From CAYGZA01 sp964354135 (GTDB taxonomy: Bacteria > Planctomycetota > Planctomycetia > Pirellulales > Thermoguttaceae): a DNA stretch of 23,446 nt. Positions 1 through 6,083 of this stretch are shown here, piece after piece. The notes below the pieces were generated by a model. It did no database searches. It saw nothing but the letters and a program-made list of their open reading frames with translations, and was not told the origin of the DNA. Location of the stretch: contig CAYGZA010000065.1 of assembly GCA_964354135.1 (NCBI GenBank), positions 1 through 23,446 on the forward strand. Reading direction: 5' to 3'. Positions within the stretch are counted from its first letter, which is position 1. Each line of letters opens with the position of its first letter. A program made the translations under genes and the position numbers.

Positions 1-406
1 CGATGACCCATTCGCCGGCCATGTGGCAGCGCTCCATCAGACAGGCGAACAGGGCGCCCGTGAGCACGGCCATGCCGCGGCGCGGCACCAGGGCCCAACT
101 CAGCCGCTGCCACGACCAGGCCAAGAGCCCCCAGGTGAGCACGCGCCCGGACCAGGCCAGGGCGGACGGCGACATCACCAGCCCAAGCCACCCGAAGGCG
201 AAGTAGAAGACCCAGTGGGCGTCGGCCGAATCGAGGAAGAAGTCGCCATGCACCCAGTCGGGGTTCCAGTAGTGGATCGCCTTTCCGAGGTAGTACGGCT
301 CGTTGACGTCGGGCACCGGCCAGGCGCCCTGGACGCAAAAGACCGCGAAGATCAAGGCGATCTCCAGGAGGTCATTTTTCCAGGGCCGCGATGCGTTTGA
401 AGTCAT
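1..406 (-). CDS. Multi-pass membrane protein, N-terminal part (runs off the window)
   Basis: An open frame runs from an ATG at 406-404 to the window edge without a stop, giving the first 135 residues. A hydrophobic stretch at about residues 14-26 is followed by a soluble patch with NEPYYLGKAIHYWNPDW and DFFLDSADAHWVFYF, then Trp-rich hydrophobic segments (GWLGLVM, LTWGLLAWSWQRL). From memory this matches a family of large integral membrane proteins common in Planctomycetota (I think DUF6798), whose function is not established. The start lies inside the end of xylulokinase, overlapping it by 35 bp, which suggests co-transcription. A second ATG at 375-373 meets a stop after seven codons, so it cannot be the start. 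No clear Shine-Dalgarno is seen before ATG 406. The coding frame is well supported; the family name is a recollection. Confidence 0.75.
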   Translation of the reverse strand, partial: MTSNASRPWKNDLLEIALIFAVFCVQGAWPVPDVNEPYYLGKAIHYWNPDWVHGDFFLDSADAHWVFYFAFGWLGLVMSPSALAWSGRVLTWGLLAWSWQRLSWALVPRRGMAVLTGALFACLMERCHMAGEWVI

Positions 407-1904
407 TTTTCAAGGAGCGGTAAAGCTGCTGGTAGACGGGGAAGGCCCGATCGTAGTATAGCCTGGCGGGGCGCCGGACGCCGGTTTGCTTGGCCGCGCG
501 GATCGTGGCCGCGCAGGCTTCGCGGATATTCTTGAAGGCCCCGGCGCCGACGGCCGCCAAGAGGGCCACGCCGTAGGCCGGCCCTTCCTCCGTGTTGATC
601 GTGACCACCTTGCGCCCGAAGACGTCGGCCTGGATCTGCCGCCACAAAGGGCTGCGCGAGCCGCCGCCGGACGCCCGGATCTCGCGGACGGGCACGCCCA
701 GCCCCTCGATGATCTCCAGGCTGTCGCGCATCGAGTAGGCCACGCCCTCCATGATCGCGCGGATCAGGTGGCCGCGGGTATGGGCCAGCGTGAGCCCGAC
801 GAAACAACCGCGGGCGTCGGGGTCGGCGTGCGGCGTGCGCTCGCCGGAGAGATAGGGGAGGAAGAAGAGTCCCTGGCTGCCGGGGCGGACGGCTTCGGCC
901 TCCTTGGAGAGGACGTCGTAGACTTCGATCTTCTTGCGTTTGGCCTCGGCCGCGTCGGCCTTGCAGAGCTCGTTGCGGAACCACTGGAGCGATCCGCCCG
1001 CCGAGAGGTTGACGCCCATCATGTGCCACTTGCCGCGTACGGCGTGGCAGAAGGTATGGACGCGGCCCTCCGGGTCGATCTTCACGTCGTCGCTGTGGAC
1101 GAACATTACGCCCGAAGTGCCGATCGAGGTGGAGAGCACTCCGCGCTCGACGATGCCGTTGCCGACCGCCCCGGCGGCGCAATCGCCGGCCCCGCCCACC
1201 ACGATGCAATCGGTCGTGAGCCCGAGGAGCTTGGCGGCCTCGGGGGTGAGCTTGCCGGTCACTTCCTCCGACTCATAGCAGCGGGCAAAGAGACTGGGGT
1301 CGAGCTCCAATTTGGCGAGGAGGTCGGTGGACCAGGTGCGCCGGGCCACGTCCAAGAGCAGCATCCCGCTGGCGTCGCTCACCTCGGTGGCATACTCGCC
1401 GGTCATGCGGCGGCGGATTTCGTCCTTGGGCAGCAGGACCTTGGCGGTCCGCTCGAAGTGCTTGGGCTCGTGGTTGCGGAGCCAGAGGATCTTGGGAGCG
1501 GTGAAGCCGGTCATGGCGGGGTTGGCGACCAACTGGATCAGGTTGGCGCGGCCGCCCACGCGGTCCTCCATCTCGCGGCACTCGGCCGAGGTCCGCTGGT
1601 CGTTCCAGAGGATTGCCCGGCGGATCACCCGGTCCCGCTTGTCGAGGAAGACCGACCCGTGCATCTGACCCGAGAGCCCGATGGCCTTGATGTCGCCGGG
1701 CTTGAGGCGGGCCTTCTTGACCGCGGTTCGGACCGACTTGATCGTGGCCTGCCACCAGTCCTCCGGATCCTGCTCGCTCCACAGGGGCTTGGGGACGTAG
1801 CAGGGATAGGTCTCCATGGCCGTAGCGAGGATCTTGCCGTCCGGGTCGATCGCCAGGGTCTTGGTCCCGGAGGTGCCGATGTCGATGCCCAAGAGCGCGC
1901 TCAT
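372..1904 (-). CDS. xylB: Xylulokinase (FGGY carbohydrate kinase)
   Basis: Phosphorylates D-xylulose to xylulose 5-phosphate with ATP in the cytoplasm, feeding the pentose phosphate pathway. The 510-residue product is close to the usual 480-510. The N-terminal phosphate-binding motif DIGTSGTK is at residues 8-15, and SGQMHG (78-83) is the sugar-contacting signature that separates xylulokinases from glycerol and gluconate kinases. WNDQR follows at 100-104. The catalytic-base motif GGAGDCAAGAVG places the Asp at 241, and SGGGSRSPLWRQI is the C-terminal ATP-binding motif. I chose the ATG at 1904 over one ten codons upstream because GGGAGGA precedes it by about 11 nt and homologues begin at this point. 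It is divergent from a substrate-binding lipoprotein and overlaps a membrane-protein gene at its 3' end. No isomerase gene is in the window. A kinase for a related ketopentose is possible but less likely. Confidence 0.93.
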   Translation of the reverse strand: MSALLGIDIGTSGTKTLAIDPDGKILATAMETYPCYVPKPLWSEQDPEDWWQATIKSVRTAVKKARLKPGDIKAIGLSGQMHGSVFLDKRDRVIRRAILWNDQRTSAECREMEDRVGGRANLIQLVANPAMTGFTAPKILWLRNHEPKHFERTAKVLLPKDEIRRRMTGEYATEVSDASGMLLLDVARRTWSTDLLAKLELDPSLFARCYESEEVTGKLTPEAAKLLGLTTDCIVVGGAGDCAAGAVGNGIVERGVLSTSIGTSGVMFVHSDDVKIDPEGRVHTFCHAVRGKWHMMGVNLSAGGSLQWFRNELCKADAAEAKRKKIEVYDVLSKEAEAVRPGSQGLFFLPYLSGERTPHADPDARGCFVGLTLAHTRGHLIRAIMEGVAYSMRDSLEIIEGLGVPVREIRASGGGSRSPLWRQIQADVFGRKVVTINTEEGPAYGVALLAAVGAGAFKNIREACAATIRAAKQTGVRRPARLYYDRAFPVYQQLYRSLKNDFKRIAALEK

Positions 1905-1928
1905 CTGGTCTCGATCCTCCCCGTTGGA

Positions 1929-1971
1929 GTACAATGGTCGGGATTAGCCGGTGCTCGTCGGCGGATTGTAC
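1929..1971. promoter_or_regulatory. Inverted repeat between divergent xylB and lipoprotein genes
   Basis: GTACAAT (1929-1935) and ATTGTAC (1965-1971) are perfect 7-bp inverted arms 29 bp apart, in the 148-bp gap between divergent starts. Each arm contains TACAAT, a -10-like hexamer reading toward its own gene. Only a weak -35 (TTCCCG, 17 bp away) is seen for xylB and none for the lipoprotein gene. It could be a paired promoter or a binding site for a sugar-responsive regulator. This is inference from symmetry alone. Confidence 0.35.
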
Positions 1972-2052
1972 CCCACCGGAGCCCTCGCGGGAAGCGGATG
2001 CGACCGGCTTCGCCCGCGGCCCGCCATCGGACCATCACCCCCAGGAGAATCG

Positions 2053-3597
2053 ATGCTCCCCACTGTCCTTTCTTCTCGCCTTGGAGGCCGCCGGAGAAGG
2101 CCCGCTCGGGTCCGGGCCCTCTTGGGCGCGGTTCTTGCCGGACTCTTGCTGGTCCTGCCCGGTTGCCCGCGGTCCGGTTCCGACGGCACAGAGCCGGGGC
2201 GAGAAGCGTTTCCCCCCGACGCCAAGCTCCGCGTCCTGGTCGTGGGCGACCCGGCCTTAGCGACCGCCGTGGAACAATTGCGCGGGCAGTGGAAGCTCCA
2301 GACGGGCACGAGTTTCGAGGTGTACGAGAAGCCGGACCTGGATTCCGCAGCGGCCAATCCGCCGGAGGCGGACGCGATCATCGCCGCCTCCCACTACCTG
2401 GGAGCGCTGGCGGAGAAGAAGTGGATTGTGCCCGTGCCGCAGGGCCTGATTGGCGGGCAAGACCCGCGCGCCGCGAAGGAGACCGAGGGCAAGACCCGCT
2501 CCGAGGGCCCGGGACGCTGGGCCGACCTATTCACGCTGCTTCGGACCCGCGAGGCGGCTTGGGGGACGGAGGTCATGGGCGTGCCGTTCGGCTCCCCCGT
2601 GCCGGTCTGCTACTACCGGGCCGACTTGCTGGAGAAGTTGGGCGCCAAACCGCCCCGGACCTGGGGCGAGTATCGGAAACTGGCCCAACTCCTTGCCGAC
2701 CGCAAGAAGCTGGGCGACGCCGCCCCGCCGGAAGGAAGCCCTTGGACCGGTGCGATCGAGCCGCTGGGCCCCGGTTGGGCGGGGATCACGCTCTTGGCTC
2801 GCGCGGCCCCCTACGCCACCCACCGCGCAAACTACTCGACCCTCTTCAAGATCGACACGATGGAGCCGCTCGTCGACGGGCCGCCCTTCGTCCGGGCGCT
2901 GGAGGAACTGGTGGCCGCCACCGCCTCCGGTCCGGCGGAGCAGCTCCGGTACGATCCGGCCGCCGTTCGCCGGGCGTTCTGGAGAGGAGAGTGCGGGTTG
3001 GCCCTCACCTGGCCGTCGGCCGCCGACAAAGAGGGCGCCGGCGGGAAGGGCGTCCGCGTTGGTTTCGCGGAGTTGCCCGGGTCGCGGGAGGTGTTCAACG
3101 TCTCGTCCCGGAGTTGGGAGACTCGCCAGGAGGACGAGGAACCCTTCGTGCCGCTCCTGAGTGCCGCCGGGCGGTTGGGGACCGTCACCGCCAGGTCGCA
3201 GTGGCCGGAAGCGAGCTTCAGGCTCTTGTTCTGGCTTTCCGGTGACGAGTGGAGCCGCACGGTCAGCCCCCGCAGCCCGGCCACCACGATCTTCCGCCGG
3301 GCGGACGCCGCCCATCCGCAGGATTGGGTGGAAAAGGAAGTCCCCGCCGCGGCGGCTGCCGAATACGGCGGCCTGATCCGGCGGGCCTTGAACCGGCATC
3401 AAGCCCTGCTGGCCCTGCGAATCCCCGGCCGGGCCGAGTACCTCAAGGCCCTGGATGAGGCCGTGCAACAATCGGTCCGCCGCCAGAAAAAGCCCCAAGA
3501 GGCCCTGAAGGAAGCTGCCGGCCGGTGGCGGGAAATCACCGCCCGGCTGGGCGTCGAGCGGCAACGAGCGGCTTATGGGCACAGCCTGGGGCTGTAG
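2053..3597 (+). CDS. Extracellular solute-binding lipoprotein (ABC transporter family 1 type)
   Basis: A predicted lipoprotein of 514 residues. The start at ATG 2053 is supported by AGGAG six bases upstream. Residues 11-22 are Arg-rich, followed by a hydrophobic stretch (23-36) and a lipobox-like VLPGC with Cys38 as the acylation site, so it should be membrane-anchored outside the cytoplasm. The mature part looks like a family 1 sugar-binding protein: LRVLVVGDPA, an early strand; VPFGSPVPVCYYRADLLEKLG, the hinge-region signature (first part GVPFGSPVPVCYYR), then WGEYRKLAQLL and a late WPEASFRLLFWLSG. No permease or ATPase genes lie beside it; the next gene is a tRNA and then an integrative element. 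Divergence from xylulokinase makes a pentose or oligosaccharide ligand plausible, but the ligand cannot be read from sequence. Confidence 0.82.
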   Translation: MLPTVLSSRLGGRRRRPARVRALLGAVLAGLLLVLPGCPRSGSDGTEPGREAFPPDAKLRVLVVGDPALATAVEQLRGQWKLQTGTSFEVYEKPDLDSAAANPPEADAIIAASHYLGALAEKKWIVPVPQGLIGGQDPRAAKETEGKTRSEGPGRWADLFTLLRTREAAWGTEVMGVPFGSPVPVCYYRADLLEKLGAKPPRTWGEYRKLAQLLADRKKLGDAAPPEGSPWTGAIEPLGPGWAGITLLARAAPYATHRANYSTLFKIDTMEPLVDGPPFVRALEELVAATASGPAEQLRYDPAAVRRAFWRGECGLALTWPSAADKEGAGGKGVRVGFAELPGSREVFNVSSRSWETRQEDEEPFVPLLSAAGRLGTVTARSQWPEASFRLLFWLSGDEWSRTVSPRSPATTIFRRADAAHPQDWVEKEVPAAAAAEYGGLIRRALNRHQALLALRIPGRAEYLKALDEAVQQSVRRQKKPQEALKEAAGRWREITARLGVERQRAAYGHSLGL

Positions 3598-3605
3598 TCC
3601 CCCTT

Positions 3606-3634
3606 TTGACATCCTTGGGTCAGGCCACTAGAAT
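3606..3634 (+). promoter_or_regulatory. Sigma-70 type promoter of tRNA-Ala
   Basis: TTGACA (3606-3611) and TAGAAT (3629-3634) are separated by exactly 17 bp. The predicted start near 3641 gives a leader of about 40 nt before the tRNA. The -35 begins only 9 bp after the stop of the lipoprotein gene, so the tRNA should have its own promoter. Confidence 0.72.
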
Positions 3635-3681
3635 CAAGGTCCTTGACTTGCCCGGCCGGTGGAAACCCTGTTGCCGGGTGA

Positions 3682-3754
3682 GGGGCGGTAGCTCAGTTGG
3701 GAGAGCACGGCGTTCGCAATGCCGGGGTCGAGGGTTCAAGTCCCTTCCGCTCCA
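3682..3754 (+). tRNA. tRNA-Ala (anticodon CGC)
   Basis: A full cloverleaf can be drawn. The acceptor stem GGGGCGG pairs with CCGCTCC and includes the G3:U70 wobble that is the classic alanine identity element. The D arm is GCTC/GAGC. The anticodon stem CGGCG/TGCCG holds the loop TTCGCAA with anticodon CGC, reading GCG codons. The variable loop is GGGTC, the T arm GAGGG/CCCTT with loop TTCAAGT, and A73 is the discriminator. The genome continues CCT after A73, so a full CCA is not encoded. The 3' half is used as the integration site of the neighbouring element. Confidence 0.95.
3693..3754. other. Probable attachment site: tRNA overlapping the integrase 3' end
   Basis: The minus-strand integrase frame crosses the tRNA 3' end at 3754 and stops at 3695-3693 in the D arm, so codons 419-438 are antisense to the tRNA. 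An integrase abutting the 3' end of an intact tRNA is the standard layout for tRNA-targeting islands. The exact crossover sequence cannot be set without the opposite end. I did not find a second copy of the tRNA 3' end in the window. Confidence 0.6.
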
Positions 3755-5009
3755 CCTGAACGTTCGCACAGGTTCGCACCCCTTGGTATTCCCTGGAAAA
3801 ACGAGGGGTGCCTGTGTTTTCGTGCGACCCCTTGCAGCCCGTTTCTGCGGTTTGCTGTGCCGGATTCTGTGCCGCCTGTTGTGCCGCCCCTGAAGCCCGC
3901 AAAAAGTCGTCGTCAGTCACCTGGACGTAATGCCGCGCCGCTATCGACACCGTGTTGCCGATCCACCTGCACGCTGTCGTGATAGGGTACTCCCGGGCCA
4001 AGTCGCTTTCGCAGCTTGCCCGGAGGTTGTGAAACAAGCGGGGCCAGGGGGTCAGGCCAGCCCGGTTGACGATTTTCTCAAAGGTGGTCCGGAGATTCGC
4101 GTTCGCCCAGCCCTGCGGGCTTTGGGCCGCCGGCAGGTACAGGTCCTCGGGGATCACGTGGGTTTGGCCTTCCGCCGCCATTTCCCACGCCTGTTCCAGG
4201 TAGGGCCGCAATCGGGCGAACATCGGCACCACCCGTTGCCCTTGGCCGTGGCCCTCGGTCTTAGGCGAGGTGACGGTCATGGCCCCGCGTTCCCAATCCA
4301 GGTCGGCCAGACGCAAGCTCAGCGTTTCGCTCGGGGTCCGCAGTCCGCCGTATCTCGCCAGCGCGATGATCGTGCGCCAAATCCAGTTCGGGGCCGCGTC
4401 GATGAGCCTTTGGGTTTCCTCGACCGTGACGTAGTGCTGCCGTTGCCGTGGGTCGCCGCCTTTGTGGGACACGTCGGCAAAGGGGTTACGCTCGATCCAC
4501 CCGCAACGTACCGCGTAGCCGAACATCTGGCGCGCAAACGCCAGTCGTTTGGCCACCGTGGTCGCCGCCAACTTCTTCCCCAGCAACCATTGCCGGAAGC
4601 CCTCCGCCTCTGCCCGCCCGATGGTTCGCAGGGGGCGATCTGCGCCGAAGTGCTCTCGAAGATACCGCGAAACCTGCCCCCAGACGATCAATGTTGCCGG
4701 CTTAACGTGCGGATTCGCCGCGCAGAAGGCATCGACCATGCCGCCCAGGACCGCGCCTACGCGCTTCGGAACGAGCCCAACCGCAGCCAGCTTGTCGGCC
4801 AATTCGTCCCCCAAGCCGACCACCCAACGGGAAACCTCATCGTCCGGAGCGTGCCCCGTGATTGCCGCCGCGTTCAGGGCCTCCACCTTCACCTTGACGG
4901 CCTCGGCTTGCCGCCGGCTCACCTTGCCCAACCGCACGGTCTTGCGTCTCCCGTCCGGAGCGACGAAGAGGATTCGCAATCCGCCGGGTTCTCTTCCGAT
5001 GCTCGCCAT
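3693..5009 (-). CDS. Tyrosine recombinase / integrase of a tRNA-targeting island
   Basis: Site-specific recombinase expected to insert and excise the element at tRNA-Ala. The 438 residues include an N-terminal arm-binding part, a SAM-like core-binding region (about 85-185) and the catalytic domain. Visible catalytic residues are Arg224 (GGLRTPSE), Lys250 (SPKTEG), His327 and Arg330 (HNLR) and the nucleophile Tyr361 (AARHYVQV). The fifth position, usually His in LGH, reads WIGN, so Asn352 replaces His. Residues 419-438 are encoded by the antisense of the tRNA and would change on excision. The ATG at 5009 follows the antitoxin stop by 3 bp, with a purine-rich GGAAGGTGGG just upstream, so it appears translated from the toxin-antitoxin transcript. 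Confidence 0.92.
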   Translation of the reverse strand: MASIGREPGGLRILFVAPDGRRKTVRLGKVSRRQAEAVKVKVEALNAAAITGHAPDDEVSRWVVGLGDELADKLAAVGLVPKRVGAVLGGMVDAFCAANPHVKPATLIVWGQVSRYLREHFGADRPLRTIGRAEAEGFRQWLLGKKLAATTVAKRLAFARQMFGYAVRCGWIERNPFADVSHKGGDPRQRQHYVTVEETQRLIDAAPNWIWRTIIALARYGGLRTPSETLSLRLADLDWERGAMTVTSPKTEGHGQGQRVVPMFARLRPYLEQAWEMAAEGQTHVIPEDLYLPAAQSPQGWANANLRTTFEKIVNRAGLTPWPRLFHNLRASCESDLAREYPITTACRWIGNTVSIAARHYVQVTDDDFLRASGAAQQAAQNPAQQTAETGCKGSHENTGTPRFSREYQGVRTCANVQVERKGLEPSTPALRTPCSPN

Positions 5010-5012
5010 AAT

Positions 5013-5396
5013 TCACCCACCTTCCTTCTTGACGCTGTTGGGGCGGCTGCGCTTCGACTTGGTGTATCGCTTCAGCGCCCGGTCGATCTTTTCGACGGTC
5101 CGAACGGTGGGCGAGTGCTTGCCGGACTCCAGCCGGGATAGGGTTTCCTGCCGCAGGCCCGCCAATTCCGCCAGGCGCTGCTGACTCAGGCGCAGTGCCC
5201 GCCTCTCCCGAATGATATCGCGTGCAATCGAAGCGCGGATGTAATCCAGCGCCGGACGGTTGCCCTGGGCGTCGGCGGGAGGCAGGGCAGGCAAGGGGAA
5301 TTCCGCTTGCGCCGCCAGCCGCTCCAAACGCTTTAACTCCACTTCTTCCACCATGACGAAACGCTTGCCGCGGATCTTAACGACTTGTCGAATCAT
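5013..5396 (-). CDS. XRE-family antitoxin of a type II toxin-antitoxin pair
   Basis: A 127-residue protein with a classic helix-turn-helix at about residues 64-105 (LRLSQQRLAELAGLRQETLS then RLESGKHSPTVRTVEKI). The first half is acidic and Leu-rich (VEEVELKRLERLAAQ), a plausible toxin-neutralising region. The C-terminus is very basic (KSKRSRPNSVKKEGG). It lies 5 bp after the toxin stop, and GAGGAG inside the toxin 3' end serves as its ribosome binding site. The toxin-first order matches HigBA-like modules, in which the antitoxin also represses the operon. It probably binds the inverted repeat at 5678-5691. The next gene, 3 bp downstream, is the integrase. Confidence 0.85.
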   Translation of the reverse strand: MIRQVVKIRGKRFVMVEEVELKRLERLAAQAEFPLPALPPADAQGNRPALDYIRASIARDIIRERRALRLSQQRLAELAGLRQETLSRLESGKHSPTVRTVEKIDRALKRYTKSKRSRPNSVKKEGG

Positions 5397-5401
5397 CTTG
5401 T

Positions 5402-5656
5402 CTACTCCTCATAGAAACCGGCACGGTGGCCGATCCGCTCGACAATGACATCTTCGCCTTGCGTGCGGAACTGGAGCCGATAGTCGCCGGTTCGCAATCG
5501 GAATCGCCCCGCCAATCGACCGGAAAGTGGCTTGGCCCCGCTCACTTCCGGCCATTGCTGGAGCCGCTCCACCAGCCTGTATACCCGGGCGCGAATGGTC
5601 TTGGGCAGCCGATCCACCTGCCGCTGGGCCTCGGGACTCAAGAGCACTCTTGCCAT
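5402..5656 (-). CDS. RelE/ParE-superfamily toxin
   Basis: An 84-residue protein with the fold pattern of this superfamily: VLLSPEAQRQVDRLPKTIRA (first helices), RVYRLVERLQQWPE, then the strand pattern KPLSGRLAGRFRLRTGDYRL, QFRTQGEDVIVERIGHR and a short tail. Conserved basic positions in GRFRLRTGDYRLQF match RelE-type mRNA interferases. ParE-type gyrase poisons share the fold, so the target cannot be fixed by eye. The ATG at 5656 has no Shine-Dalgarno, and the -10 lies only 7 bp upstream, which fits a leaderless mRNA. It is the first gene of a unit with the XRE antitoxin and integrase, and may stabilise the element by addiction. Confidence 0.87.
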   Translation of the reverse strand: MARVLLSPEAQRQVDRLPKTIRARVYRLVERLQQWPEVSGAKPLSGRLAGRFRLRTGDYRLQFRTQGEDVIVERIGHRAGFYEE

Positions 5657-5663
5657 GCGTGGT

Positions 5664-5692
5664 ATCCTACCGTCCTATGACAAAGTTGTCAA
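5664..5692 (-). promoter_or_regulatory. Promoter of the toxin-antitoxin-integrase unit
   Basis: Read on the minus strand, TTGACA (5692-5687) and TAGGAT (5669-5664) are 17 bp apart. The toxin ATG starts at 5656, so the expected transcription start coincides with, or nearly with, the start codon. Confidence 0.75.
5678..5691. promoter_or_regulatory. Operator-like palindrome over the toxin-antitoxin -35
   Basis: TGACAA-AG-TTGTCA is a perfect inverted repeat with 6-bp arms and a 2-bp centre. It overlaps five of the six -35 bases and the spacer. Position and symmetry fit autorepression by the XRE antitoxin. No binding data exist here. Confidence 0.55.
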
Positions 5693-5707
5693 CTCCGCAG
5701 CCAAGCC

Positions 5708-5778
5708 AATCCGTCCTACAACTCGCGATTCGCCGCCACGCTCCGCCGCCTGCCATCGCCCCCTTTCCGACACCTGCG
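5708..5778. repeat. Direct repeat, copy A (71 bp)
   Basis: Begins AATCCGTCCTACAACTCGCG and ends CACCTGCG. It matches 5964-6034 along its full length, with only a few differences by eye. This copy has the right arm but not the left arm of the palindrome at 5949-5975. Confidence 0.85.
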
Positions 5779-5839
5779 TGCCCGCCGCTCGGCTTCCCGC
5801 AGCCGGCGCAACGCCTTTAGCGGCCGGCCGACACTTACT

Positions 5840-5864
5840 CCCCTCTCCCGTTTCGGGAGAGGGG
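5840..5864. repeat. Palindromic repeat with 11-bp arms
   Basis: CCCCTCTCCCG, loop TTT, CGGGAGAGGGG is a perfect hairpin, followed by GGGGGTGAGGGGAC. Sequences of this CTCTCCC/GGGAGAG type are scattered in many high-GC genomes as intergenic repeats. It could terminate transcription but lacks a T tract on the plus strand. Confidence 0.85.
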
Positions 5865-5948
5865 CCGGGGGTGAGGGGACGTTGCGGCAAGAACGCGATG
5901 TTGTTGGACGGCCACTTAGCAACGCGGCGCGAGCCCGTTCGCTCCCTC

Positions 5949-5975
5949 GTAGGACGGATTGGCAATCCGTCCTAC
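5949..5975. repeat. Palindromic repeat with 12-bp arms
   Basis: GTAGGACGGATT, loop GGC, AATCCGTCCTAC is a perfect hairpin. I recall this motif as a dispersed repeat in planctomycete genomes. A decayed copy lies near 10281. Its right arm is also the first 12 bp of the 71-bp direct repeat. Confidence 0.88.
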
Positions 5976-6034
5976 AACTCGCGATCCGCCGCCACGCTCC
6001 GCCGCCTGCGAGCGCCCTCTTTCCGGCACCTGCG
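5964..6034. repeat. Direct repeat, copy B (71 bp)
   Basis: Second copy of the unit at 5708-5778, 256 bp apart start to start. This copy is preceded by the complete left arm of the palindrome, so it looks like the more intact version of a small mobile repeat. Confidence 0.85.
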
Positions 6035-6083
6035 GCAGAGGTTCAGTGGGCGTCCTTTGCGCGCTTCGGCGTTTCGTCATCTA

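Larger units (their letters stand above)
5657..6083. other. Repeat-rich intergenic region
   Basis: The 427 bp between the toxin start and the stop of the large minus-strand gene hold no convincing gene. They contain the toxin promoter, two 71-bp direct-repeat copies, and two strong palindromes. The open frames crossing it are low-complexity and differ between strands. The palindromes may also act as transcription stops for the large gene that ends at 6084. Confidence 0.7.

Noticed and set aside
486..3245. Plus-strand open frame of 919 codons
   Set aside because: It is antisense to xylulokinase and then out of frame through the lipoprotein gene; both real genes have clear motifs. Long shadow frames are expected at this GC content.
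5708..6034. CRISPR array
   Set aside because: Only two 71-bp copies 256 bp apart with large, unlike intervening sequence; no regular spacers and no cas genes.
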